Shown here: positions 23,641-35,100 of the stretch, piece after piece | How positions within the stretch are numbered: the first letter of the stretch is position 1 | How the letters are laid out: every line of letters begins with the position of its first letter | Assembly (NCBI GenBank): GCA_014218235.1 | Contig: JACBKR010001264.1 | Location: 1,240,001 to 1,304,000 of the forward strand | DNA length: 64,000 nt | Source of the DNA: Colocasia esculenta | Taxonomy: Eukaryota; Streptophyta; Magnoliopsida; Alismatales; Araceae | Reading direction: 5' to 3' | Notes under the pieces: generated by a model | Database searches by the model: none | The model's input: only the letters and a program-made list of their open reading frames with translations | Told to the model about the DNA's origin: nothing | Translations under genes and position numbers: made by a program

Positions 23641-23960
23641 CTATGAGACTGAAGCAGTCATTCTTGTTGAAATTGAGCTCTCATCTTATAGGGTAGCTCT
23701 CCACTACGGGCTCCCTACTGAAGAGGAAAGCTCAATTGAAAGACGGCTTGAAGAGTTGTCAAATCTGAAAGAAAAGTGTTTGGTTGCATACCAATGTCTT
23801 CAAGATTATCAAGCACGGATGTCCCGCGCTTTTGACAAGATAGTAAAGAAAAAGATCTTTTAAAAGGGGAGATCTTGTCATGGTCAAGCAAAAAGACGTC
23901 ATGGCCTCTCGACCCAAAAGTAAATTCATAGCCAATTGGCTTGGCCAAAGTGTTTGAAGG
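23641..23960 (+). pseudogene. pol: integrase C-terminal segment, Gypsy
   Basis: The frame reads YETEAVILVEIELSSYRVALHYG, followed by a charged helix (ERRLEELSNLKEKCLVAYQCLQDYQARMSRAFDK). This matches the Gypsy integrase region between the catalytic core and the GPY/F motif ('YGMEAVLPVEVEIPS'). The zinc-binding and catalytic parts of integrase are missing between the RNase H and this segment. A stop at about 23860 ends the frame. Confidence 0.7.
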
Positions 23961-24149
23961 TGGTGCCCACACAGTAGTCGACTAAAAAGAAAATGTTATG
24001 TTTTTTTTTCTTTAAATGGCAGATACATGAAACTGTACCATACTCTCGAGTGTGAGTACGTCTGTGTAATGCAACAAATGGATCCGGATCTAGTACACAC
24101 AGAGAAATAGAAATGATCTCTCTGCAAGATCTTCCAAAAAAAAAAGAAG

Positions 24150-24365
24150 AATAAAGGGGGCTTAAAAATGAGGTGTCCCGGCAGACTTTGTCTATCACCT
24201 CATAATGGTGGACTAAGGGCAAAAAGGCCTAAAACGCAGCTGAGGTGAAAACCCGAAAGGGCACCTTAGGCAAAAATGAGAAACCCTGCTGCATGAAAAC
24301 CCGAAAGGGCGTGTAGGCAAAAGAAAGAAGGGGCTAATTGTGGTGAAAACCAAAAAGGGCATCAC
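24150..24365 (+). repeat. tri-hairpin block 1 of the 3' region
   Basis: The block carries three copies of a GAAAACC...GGGC word at 24252-24261, 24300-24309 and 24350-24359, about 49 bases apart. The first two are CCCGAAAGGG, a three-pair stem closed by a GAAA loop. The whole block recurs at 25488-25700 with an offset near 1336 bases. Confidence 0.7.
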
Positions 24366-24654
24366 AATTGGTATATCAAAAAAAAAAAAGATGAGGGTAC
24401 TCTCTCGATCTTTCTTAGAGCGAGATTAAGTTATCCTGCATTCTTTATAAAAGGAAAGACACAAGAGTTGTCAATGACGAAACAACCCCCAAGTTCATTC
24501 GAACGAATAATCCAATTCTGGGGCTACGACTGAGACAACGATGATTATGTCTTTCTGCCCTATAAGAAGTGTGGGAAACTCGAACTCTGCTCGAAGAAAG
24601 AGAGAGAAGGAGAACCCAAACAAAAAAGAAAACTCTCATTCCAAAAAAAAAAAA

Positions 24655-25475
24655 TTTCAAACCCATGTCTTTTAGCTAACAAGCCGTCAAGGCCAGTCAA
24701 AAGCTCAAAATCTAGACCTTTTGGCTAACAAGCCGTCAATGCTAGTCAAATGTCGAAACTCATGTCTTTTGGGTAACAAGTCATTAAGACCAGTCAAAAG
24801 TCAAATCACGAGCCCTAGAGGAGCCTCAATCCTCTAAACACATTTACGGCTCTCAGGGAAACCTCTAATTCCCTACCATACATAACTCAAATTCTCAATC
24901 CATGGCTCCCAAGGAAGCCTTTAGTTTCCTACCATTTGAAATTCCAAACTCTAAAACCAGGGCTCTCAGGGAAGCCTCTAATTCTCTACCATACATAAAC
25001 CCAAATTCTCAATCCATGGTCCCCAGGGAAGCCTTTAATTCCCTACCGACCATAAATCTAAGCTGTTAGCCACCACACCATCAAGGTTAACCAACTCAAC
25101 CAAGAAACAAATTCGAATTTCAACGGCTCTCAGGGAAGCCTTCAATTCCCTACCGCACATAAACCCAAACCCTTGGCCAACACACCATCAAGGTCGGCCA
25201 AGTCAGCCAAAATCCAAATCCAAATTCTCACGGCTCTCAGGGAAGCCTTTAATTCCCTACCATATATAAATTCAAATTCTAATGGCTCTTAGGGAAGCCT
25301 TTAATTCCCTACCGACTATAAATCCAAGCTTCTAGCCAACACACCATCAAGGTCGGCCAACCAGTTAAAATCTAAATTCAATCCTACGGCTCTCAGGGAA
25401 GCCTTTAATTCCTTACCGCATCCAAAATCTCATGGCTCTCAGGGAAGCCTTTAATTCTCTACCAAAAGAAAAAAG
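24655..25475 (+). repeat. tandem array A with stem-loop units
   Basis: First there are three copies of a unit of about 58 bases (AGCTAACAAGCCGTCAAGGCC-like, 24655-24800). Then follows one TAGAGGA unit (24816-24836) and nine units centred on AGGGAAGCCTTTAATTCCCT. Spacing is about 50-58 bases, sometimes 105 where a linker with ACACACCATCAAGG is retained. Each unit is a near-perfect hairpin (6-bp stem, 8-base loop). No coding function. Confidence 0.85.
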
Positions 25476-25487
25476 AAGAAATAAAAT

Positions 25488-25700
25488 AAATAAGGGCTTA
25501 AAAAGGAGGTGCCCCGATGGACTTGGTCTACCACTTCATCATGATGGATCAAGGGTAAAAAGGTCTAAAACTCGGCTGAGGTGAAAACCGGAAAGGGTGC
25601 CTCAGGCAAAAATGGGTAAACCCCTCAACGCGAAAACCTGCAAAGGCGTGTTGGAAAAAGCTAGAGGGAGTCAATCTTGGCGAAAACCCGAAAGGGCGCT
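25488..25700 (+). repeat. tri-hairpin block 2 of the 3' region
   Basis: This is a second copy of 24150-24365. Hairpin words are at 25588-25597 (CCGGAAAGGG), 25637-25646 (CCTGCAAAGG) and 25687-25696 (CCCGAAAGGG). The same start (GGCTTAAAA), order and spacing are kept, so the block and the array after it form a duplicated higher-order unit. Confidence 0.7.
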
Positions 25701-25847
25701 GAGGTTGGTAATACGAAAAAAAAAAAGAAGAAAAAAAGAAAGAGCAAAATCTGCCAGCCGCACTGTTATGGACATTCCCTATCCATGATGGCCGACCAAG
25801 TCAAATTTTACGTCCTTTGGCTAACAAGTCGTCAAGACCAGCCAAAA

Positions 25848-27245
25848 GTCAAATACGTGCCCGAGAGAGCCTCAATCCTCTCACCCAAATATACGCCCAA
25901 GGGAGCTTCAATCCTCTCAACCAAAAGACGTGCCCGAGGGAGCCTCTATCCTCTCACCCAAATACGTGCCCAAGGGACCTCAATCCTCTCAACCCAAATA
26001 CGTGCCCAAGGGAGCCTCAATTCTCTCAACCAAATCATGTGCCTGAGAGAGCCTCAATCCTCTCAACTCAAATACGTGCCCGAGAGAGCTTTAATCTTCT
26101 CACCCAGATCACTCACCCGAGGGAGCCTCTATCATCTCATCCAAAATACGTGCCCGAGGGAGCCTCAATCCTCTCAACCCAAATACATGCCTAAGAGAGC
26201 CTCAATCCTCTCAACCAAATCACGTGCCCGAGAGAGCCTCAATCCTCTCACCCAAAATATGTGCCGAGGGAGCTTCAATCCTCTCACCTAAATACATGCC
26301 TGAGGGAGCCTCAATCCTCTCAACCTAAATACGTGCCCGAGGGAGCCTCAATCCTCTCAATCAAATCACGTGCCTGAGGGAGCCTCTCAATCCTCTCACC
26401 CAAATACGTGCCGAGGGAGCCTCAATCCTCTCAATCCAAATATGTGCCGAGGGAGCCTCAATCCTCTCAACCAAATCATGTGTCTGAGAGAGCCTCAATC
26501 CTCTCAACTCAAATACGTGCCCGAGAGAGCCTTAATCTTCTCACCCGGATCACGTGTCTGAGGGAGCCTCAATCCTCTCACCCAAAATATGTGCCCGAGG
26601 GATCCTCAATCCTCTCACCCAAATACGTGCCCGAGGGAGCCTCAATCCTCTCAACTCAAAGTACACGTGCCCGAGGGAGCCTCAATCCTCTCAACCAAAT
26701 CATGTGCCCGAGAGAGCCTCAATCCTCTCAACCAAAATATGCACCAAGAGAGCCTCAATCATCTCAACCAAAATATGCGCCCGAGAGAGCATCAATCCTC
26801 TCACCCAAATACGTGTCTGAGGGAGCCTCAATCCTCTCAACCAAATCACATGCCCGAGAGAGCCTCAATCATCTCAACCAAAATATGCGCCCGAGAGATC
26901 CTCAATCTTCTCAACCAAATATGTGCCCGAGAGAGCCCCAATCCTTTCACCTAAATATGTGTCCGAGAGAGCCTCAATTCTCTCAACCAATCACGTGCCC
27001 GAGGGAGCCTCAATCCTCTCACCCAAAATCACGTGCTCGAGGGAGCCTCAATCATCTCAACTCAAAATCACGTGCCCGAGGCAGCCTTCATCCTCTCACC
27101 CAAATCATGTGCCCGAGAGAGCCTCAATCCTCTCAACCAAAATACGTGCCCGGGGGAGCCTCAATCTTCTCACCCAAAATCACGTGCCCGAGAGAGCCTC
27201 AATCCTCTCAACTCAAATCATGTGCCTGAGAGAGCCTCAAATCTC
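25848..27245 (+). repeat. tandem array B, about 36-bp units
   Basis: Roughly 38 copies of a unit with the pattern ACGTGCCCGAGRGAGCC followed by TCAATCCTCTCAACCAAAT run head to tail. Units differ by a few bases and by one- or two-base length changes. The array is open in all three forward frames, which produces several long spurious ORFs of Pro/Ser/Gln repeats. Many units contain ACGTG and several contain the full G-box CACGTG. Arrays at this place, downstream of pol, are known in Ogre-type elements. Confidence 0.9.
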
Positions 27246-27402
27246 CTCATCAAAATTATGGCCCTAGAGAAGCCTAAATTCTCTAACACAAGCATGTTAT
27301 GGCCCCAGAGGAGCCCTAATCCTCTAAATGAAATAGCTCATGGCTTTTGGGGAAGCCTTAAAACCCCTATTATCAATAAAGATCACATGTTGATGGTGAA
27401 AT

Positions 27403-30400
27403 TGTAGTACCCCGAAAAATCTAGTATTTAAAATTTTAGAAATTAAAATTATCATTATAAATTCAAACTAGTTAAAAGAGGTACACATCATTATCGCTGC
27501 GTAAAAACCCATATAAAAATGTCGTAAAAATAATAGTTATGCTTTAAATAATATTTTCTAATGACCCATCAAGAAATTTAGGCATAAAGAAGTCATTGGA
27601 CCTAGTTTAAGAATTTATGGACTTATTATCGTAATTAAGGAATAAGTCAGAGAACCATTATTATATGAGTCAAAGTGAATAAAAAAAATCAAAATGAACA
27701 TGTGGGTAGATTTTAAATAATATGGGTTGATAGCCCATTATGATAATTGGACCAATAGGCAATCTTGGCCCATGATAAATTCTTTAATAAGAAGATAATT
27801 AAAACCCATAAGGATATAGATTGTACAATTAAGCTCACATAAGTTATTGGCCGAGAGTAAGAGCCCAAATGATGAAGGTTAGAAATATTGGCATAAATAA
27901 TGGTAAATTGAATTAAAATAAGAAATAATTGAATAAGTGTGATAAATAAATTTCAATTAGAATAAAGGGTGAATAAATAGAATTAAACTAAAACTCATTA
28001 AGTTAAATTAGTATAATGGGTTATCCTAAGGGCCCAAGCATGGATTGATGGGCCAAATAAGTAGAGCCCATCTTGGGATGGAATAATTAAGTTAAATTCG
28101 CACTTAATTAATAATAAATAGAAAAAGAGTTAAGATAATCATAAAATAACTCATAATTATCCTAAAAATGAGTCATCATCTCATCCTAGCCCATTAGCCA
28201 CGAAATTAGATCTCTACCCAAGCCAGTTAGAGGATAAATGCTAGAATATGGGAGATAAATGTAGAAATTCGGAGTTAATTATTAAATAAATTAAAAGGGG
28301 ATAAGATAATGACTAAACTAGCTTATAAATATCTCTACAAGAGTCCTAGACCTACCACACCCTCTACCTATGAAATTAGACCTCTTCCCTATCCTATTAG
28401 GTAGATATGGTTAGAAAATAGGTGATAATTATGTAAATTCGGAGTTTTTGAAGAAGGGAGAAAAGTTTTAAAGTTTTAGGACTCTTATACTAGCTAAAAC
28501 ACCTCTAATTCGTGCCTACCAAGTCTCACTTCGTTGTTGGAGCTCTGGAGCACGATGAGAGGAGGCTAAGGACGAGGAGAGCAAGGAAGAAGGAGGCTTG
28601 GAGCAAGGAGGAGTTGGAAAATTCATCACCCCAAATCCTAGGAATTTTACAGTGCAAAAATGTAGGCAATCTCTCAAGCACAAATCGTGAAACTTTAACC
28701 TAAGTAGCCCTCATGATCCTCTTCGAAAGTCCTCTAGTTTTGCTATTTTTCGTTCACCCATGAGGGAGAATTAATTCGGTGAAGTCATGTTGTCTCCATG
28801 TACCCGAACCTACATTATTGCTTCAATCCATGCATGTACAAGATCCCATGCCATGCGAAAATTCTCATAATACTGCATGATGTTGGCTTTCAAACGCCCC
28901 TCATTTCCCTAATTTTTATCATGTATCCATCGCTAATTAATTCGTTGATCTATGACTATGCATGTTTAGGTCACCGAAAAGTAACTTAATCAAAGCATGT
29001 CCTAATCGTGTTTATTTCCTAATTAATCATGCCCAGAGATAGATCTCCATGTCTAGATTCATTTAAATTAAATTCGTGATTCTTGGAGTTTTCTGTGATT
29101 TTATATTGAGTTTTGAAGTGAGCTATGAGGGATGGAACCCACCTGGAAAAGGGGCAAATGCTCTTTTCTGGGTTCGGGCCACCTTCTGGTGTCGCGACGG
29201 CCCGATCCATCGCGACCTCAGAGGGGGTCGCGACAAGGGGGTCTGTTGCATTCTTAACGCGACAGATCGACATGTCGTGACCTGGCCGGGTTTACCCTAG
29301 GGGCCGGTTCAAAAGAACGCGACCGGGACTGGCGTCGCGAGTTGAACGCGCCAGTCACTAGCGTCGTGACCTGAACGACCTTAACGCGACACCCCTGCGC
29401 GTCGCGACCTTAACGCGACACCCCTGTGCGTCGCGACCTGACTGTTGCGGCCAGAACCTTGAATTTACCAATATAACCCTGCTATTTTGCCATATAAACC
29501 CTGTTTACCCCTAATTAAGTTCTGTCGTGAGTAATTTCGACTTATTAATTAATAATGGGTATTATTACATGAAATTAATTAATTTAAAAGCTATGTGCAC
29601 AATCCATTATGCTCTCTTGATTTCTTACACTTGCACACACTTAACAATCATGTTTGTCATTAAACTCTATTAAATTACTCAATAATGTATCTAGTAATTA
29701 GCGAAATTAATTACTAAATTTCCCTATTTAATTAATTACACTTGTCTTCACTTTATTCGTGCATTTTATACACTGTTACCGCTTCCCTCGGCCTTCGAGC
29801 ACTCGAGGCACGACGGACACTTGTTTCTGCACCTTTCTTGATATGGACCACCTCTCCATCGAGAATACTCTCGACTGGACTAGGGACTCCTTATCAAGGC
29901 CTCCGTAACCTTCTTGGCTTTGGCGTACGTCCTTAGCCGAAGAGCTGGTTGTACCCTTAACACCTGTTACCCTTAGGGATCAACACGATCCATGGCCTTA
30001 GTGTGTATCCTTCTTACCTCGTGATCACGCCGGACCATCTAGCTTGTGTTCGTAGCACGGCTAGTGGGTAGTTGTGACTTCTACCAGACTGTCGGTACCC
30101 GACTTGGTGCTGTGCAACTATTACTATCGTGGTTTAACGTTATTTTACGATAATACCCCCTATCTCATCTACTATCTCGTTACTCTCATCTGTTCACTTT
30201 CACTCTATACTCTCATCTCTTCTTGGTACTCTATTTGGCCATATAATTGATTGTCAAAAATAACAAAAACAGTGCTATATGCTAAAGCAATAGGGCCCGG
30301 TCTGGTCCTGGGGAGAGCGCCTGAAGAGTGACATTTCCTTGTAAGGGTAACGTGATCAGGGTGTGTACGGCATGCCCCAGCGCCATTTAATAACAATCAC

Positions 30401-31170
30401 AATTTAATCTATGACAATCAATCAATCATTTTACTATGTCTGTGGGTTGACATGATGCTCGACCAGGGAAGTGCTATTGCACCTTTGTGCAAACGTTACA
30501 TATTCTTTCACTATATGGCCAATCCTTTATCATGCTAGTTTTGCAATTATTCTTTTTGAATGTGCTATCATTCTCTTACTATCGTGTGCTATCACTCTCT
30601 CGACTATACTTGATAATTCTCTATAGTTATCCTGCTTTATAAGACATTAATCACTTAAAGCATGCCTGTTTACATCAGATATTAAGTCCTACTGAGCGTT
30701 ATCGTTCACCATGCGCTATTGTTGTATGTGTTTCAGGTAAGTCGGATGATGACCCTACACTCACCAACGGAATGGACTAGAGTGATGAGCGACCAGGAGT
30801 CATAGCGATGGAGTGTCCTTAGTACATTAGAGTATAGTTAGATATTTGCTTAATTATCCTTTCCAGTGTAATGTTGTTATTGGGCCTTATGTTTTGGCTC
30901 GGAATTAGTGGTGTAGTAGTTTAGGTGATTTATCAATAAAATAAGGAGTTATTGCAATTATTGTTCATTAGATGCTCTGATTATTGTGACTATACGTGCA
31001 ATTGTCGTTACCATACACGTTGTTCATGTTATCAATAAAATAAGGAGTTTATTGCAATTATTGTTCATTAGATGCTCTGATTATTGTGACTATACGTGCA
31101 ATTGTCGTTACCATACACGTTGTTCATGTCTCCCCGATTTATTCTGCTGCTAAATTGGCAGGGCATGACA
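27403..31170 (+). repeat. LTR 1 of the nested element
   Basis: This LTR is 3768 bp. The 5' half is AT-rich. A CG-rich cluster of GTCGCGAC words lies at 29190-29445. A 99-bp tandem duplication lies at 30931-31129. The short ORFs inside are not conserved in frame between LTR copies. Confidence 0.85.
30931..31129 (+). repeat. 99-bp tandem duplication in LTR 1
   Basis: Two copies of a 99-base unit start TATCAATAAAATAAGGAG. The same duplication is at 35681-35879 in LTR 2, but LTR 3 has only one copy. This ties the 3' end of LTR 2 to LTR 1. Confidence 0.9.
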
Positions 31171-32160
31171 GTTGGTATCAGAGTCTACGATGTCCTTATT
31201 TAGATATTTTAAGTCTAGGATGTCTAGGTGAACTGCCCTGACACGTGTCTAAGTCAACCACCATACCTATGTGAGGATTGGGTAGAACCATGGTTAAGAT
31301 ATGAATACATTTATCTATATATATATATATATATATATGTATCAACTAAATATTACTTTAGCATCCTAATGCCAACCTTATTCTTGAAGGAACCCTTAAA
31401 TGGACACCAAACGTACACTGCAAGACGAAATGAGGTCAACCAAAAGCTAGCCCGAGCATGTCAGAAGGCCGCCCAACTGCTGGAAGGAGCCTTGAGGACG
31501 ACTAAGAAGATTAGAAAAAAACAACCAAAAAGAATAGAAAAGGAAGACACCAACATGGAGAGAAGGCAAACACACAGAAGGGACGTAGCGAAAATTTTTA
31601 CAAGATCGTCTGCCGTCATTATAGCAAGCCAGGCCATATAGCCAATGAATGTTGGCGAAAAGTTGGTGCTTGTCTACGTTGTGGCAGTTTGGGGCATCGG
31701 ATACAAGACTGCTCTCTTTTCAAGGAACCATCCACTGACACTAAAGATCTCAACTCTATGACAATAGAGAATCAACCAAACGATGATAAGAGAATGAAAG
31801 GGGAAGTGGAGCAGAAGGAAGTATGTGAATTTTGTGAAAAGTCAGGGCATCAGGTGATAACTGTTGGAAGAAATTGGGCAGATGCTTGTGTTGTGGAAGT
31901 CACACAACATCGAGTCATCGATTGCCCAAAAGAAGAACCAAACTCCACGCCAAAGACGGTTACAAGCCCTTGTGGATATAAATCATGCCAATGAAGGTAG
32001 ACAAGGTACTATCACGAAACCCTTAGTTTAAAGTTCATATTATTTTTTTGATAGCAAAGCCCTAAGTGGGGGAGATGATGGAATGAAATATTTAGGATAA
32101 ATTGGTAGTTGTATCATATCATATGAATTTGGGGACCAAATTTTTTTAAGTGGGGGAGGA
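31171..32160 (+). pseudogene. gag: internal region 1: gag tail with four zinc knuckles
   Basis: After the PBS (31173-31184) and an AT microsatellite (31316-31338) comes a basic helical segment (31390-31570). Four CCHC-type knuckles follow: 31611-31652 (second Cys replaced by Tyr), 31671-31712 (CLRCGSLGHRIQDC), 31824-31864 (CEFCEKSGH...) and 31883-31925 (CLCCG...HRVIDC). Such knuckles bind element RNA in particles. One-base indels change the frame between and within knuckles in this copy. The matrix/capsid part of gag and all of pol are absent. The region ends at the polypurine tract 32150-32160. Confidence 0.7.
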
Positions 32161-35100
32161 TGTAGTACCTCGAAAATCCAGTAATTTAAAATTTTTAGAT
32201 AAACTGAAATTTATCAATTACTAAATTCAAACTTGTTAAAAGAGATATGCATCATTATCGCATGCGTAAAAACCCATATAAAAATGTCGTAAAAATAACA
32301 GTTACGCTTTAAATAATATTCTCTAATGACACATCAAGAAATTTAAGCATAAAGAAGTCATTGGACCTAGTTTAAGAATTTATGCGACTTATTGTCGTAA
32401 TTAAGGAATAAGTCAGAGAACCCATTATTATATGAGCCAAAGTGAATAAAAAAAATCAAAATGAACATGTGGGTAGATTTTAAATAATATGGGTTGATAG
32501 CCCATTATGATAATTAGACCAATAGTCAATCTTGGCCCATGAATAAATTCTTTAATAAGAAGATAATTAAAACCCATTAAGAACATAGGTTGTACAATTA
32601 AGCTCACATAAGTTATTGGGCCGAGAGTAAGAGCCCAAATGATGAAGGTTAGAAATACTGGCATAAATAATGGTAAATTGAATTAAAATAAGAAATTAAT
32701 TGAATAAATGTGATAAATAGATTTAAATTAGAATAAGGGTGAATAAATAGAATTAAACTAAAACTCATTAAGTTAAATTAGTAATGGGTTATCCTAAGGG
32801 CCCAAGCATGGATGATGGGCCCAAATGAGTAGAGCCCATCTTGGGATGAGAAATATTAAGTTAAATTCGCACTTAAATTAATAATAAATGAAAAAAGAGT
32901 TAAGATAATCATAAAATAATCCATAATTATCCTAAAAAGGAGTCATCATCCCATCCTAGTCCATTAGCCACAAAATTAGATCTCTCCCCAAGTCAGTTAG
33001 AGGATAAATGCTAGAATAGGGGGAGATAAATGTAGAAATTCGGAGTTAATTATTAAATAAATTAAAAAGGGGGTAAGATAACGACTAAACTAGCTTATAA
33101 ATATCTCTACAAGAGTCCTAGACCTACCCAAACCCTCTACTCATGAAATTAGACATCTTCCTATCATATTAGGTAGATAATGACTAGAAAATAGGTGATA
33201 ATTATGTAAATTCGGAGTTTGAAGAAGGGAGAAGAGTTTTAAAGTTTTAGGACTCTTACACTAGTTAAAACACCTCTAATTCGTGCCTACCAAGTCCCAC
33301 TTCGTTGCAGGAGCTCTGGAGCACGAGGAGAGGAGGCTAAGGACGAGGAGAGCAAGGAAGAAGGAGGCTTGGAGCAAGGAGGAGTTGGAAAATTCGTCAC
33401 CCCAAACCCTAGGAATTTTACAGCGCAAAAAGTAGGCAATCTCTCAAGCACAAATCGTGAAACTTAACCCTAAGTAGCCCTCAAGATCCTCTTCGAAAGC
33501 CCTCTGGTTTTGCTATTTTTCGTTCATCCATGAGGGAGAATTAATTTGATGAAGTCATGTTGCCTCCATGTACTCGAACCTACATTATTGCCTTCAATCC
33601 ATGCATGTACATGATCCCATGCCATGCAAAAATTCTCATAAATACTACATGATGTTGCTTTCAAACGCCCCTCGTTTCCCTAATTTTATTATGTATCCAT
33701 CACTAATTAATTCGTGATCCATGACTATGCATGTTTAGGTCACCGAAAAGTAACCTAATCAAAGTATGTCCTAATCATGTTTGTTTCCTAATTAATCATG
33801 ACCAGAGATAGATCTCCATGTATATTCATTAAAATTGAATTCGTGATTCTTGGAGTTTTCTGTGATTTTATATTGAGTTTTGAAGTGAGCTATGAGGGAT
33901 GGAACCCACCTGAAAAAGGGCAAAGGCTCTTTTCTGGGTTCGGGCCACCTTCTGGTGTCGCGACAGCCCGATCCGTCGCGACCTCAGGGGGTCGCGACAA
34001 GGGGGTCCGTCGCATTCTTAATATGACAGATCGACATGTTGCGACCTGGCGGGTTTACCCTAGGGGCCGGTTCAGAAGAACGCGACCGGGACTGGCGTCG
34101 CGACCTGAACACGCCAGTCACTAGCATCGCGACCTAAACGACCTTAACGCGACACCCCTGCGCGTCGTGACCTTAACGCGACACCCCTGTGTGTCGCGAC
34201 CTGACTGTTGCGGCCAAACCTTGAATTTACCAATATACCCCTGCTATTTGCCATATAAACCCTGTTACCCCTAATTAAGTTCTGTCGTGAGTATTTCGAC
34301 TTATTAATTAATAATGGGTATTATTACATGAAATTAATTAATTTAAAAGCTATGTGCACAATCCATTATGCTCTCTTGATTTCTTACACTTGCACACACT
34401 TAACAATCATGTTTGTCATTAAACTCTATTAAATTACTCAATAATGTATCTAGTAATTTAGCGAAATTAATTACTAAATTTCCCTATTTAATTATTACAC
34501 TTGTCTTCACTTTATTCGTGCATTTTATACACTGTTACCGCTTCCCTCGCCTTCGAGCACTCGAGGCACGACGGACACTTGTTTCTGCACCTTTCTTGAT
34601 ATGGACCACCTCTCCATCAGAATACTCTCGACTGACTAGGGACTCCTTATCAAGGCCTCCGTACGTCTTCTTGGCTTTGGCGTACGTCCTTAGCCGAAGA
34701 GCTGGTTGTACCCTTAACACCTGTTACCCTTAGGGATCAACACGATCCATGGCCTTAGTGTGTATCCTTCTTACCTCGTGATCACGCCGGACCATCTAGC
34801 TTGTGTTCGTAGCACGGCTAGTGGGTAGTTGTGACTTCTACCAGACTGTCGGTACCCGACTTGGTGCTGTGCAACTATTACTATCGTGGTTTAACGTATT
34901 TTTACGATAATACCCCCTATCTCATCTACTATCTCGTTACTCTCATCTGTTCACTTTCACTCTATACTCTCATCTCTTCTTGGTACTCTATTTGGCCATA
35001 TAATTGATTGTCAAAAATAACAAAAACAGTGCTATATGCTAAGCAATAGGGCCCGTCTGGTCCTGGGGAGAGCGCCTGAAGAGTGACATTTCCTTGTAAG

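Noticed and set aside
25848..27245. CRISPR-like regular array
   Set aside because: There are no unique spacers: the whole unit repeats head to tail. The context is plant retrotransposon DNA.
25597..27407. Several long overlapping plus-strand ORFs rich in Pro, Ser and Gln
   Set aside because: They arise because the 36-bp tandem unit lacks stops in all frames. The frames overlap one another, have no non-repeat domain, and the array is non-coding 3' sequence of a retrotransposon.
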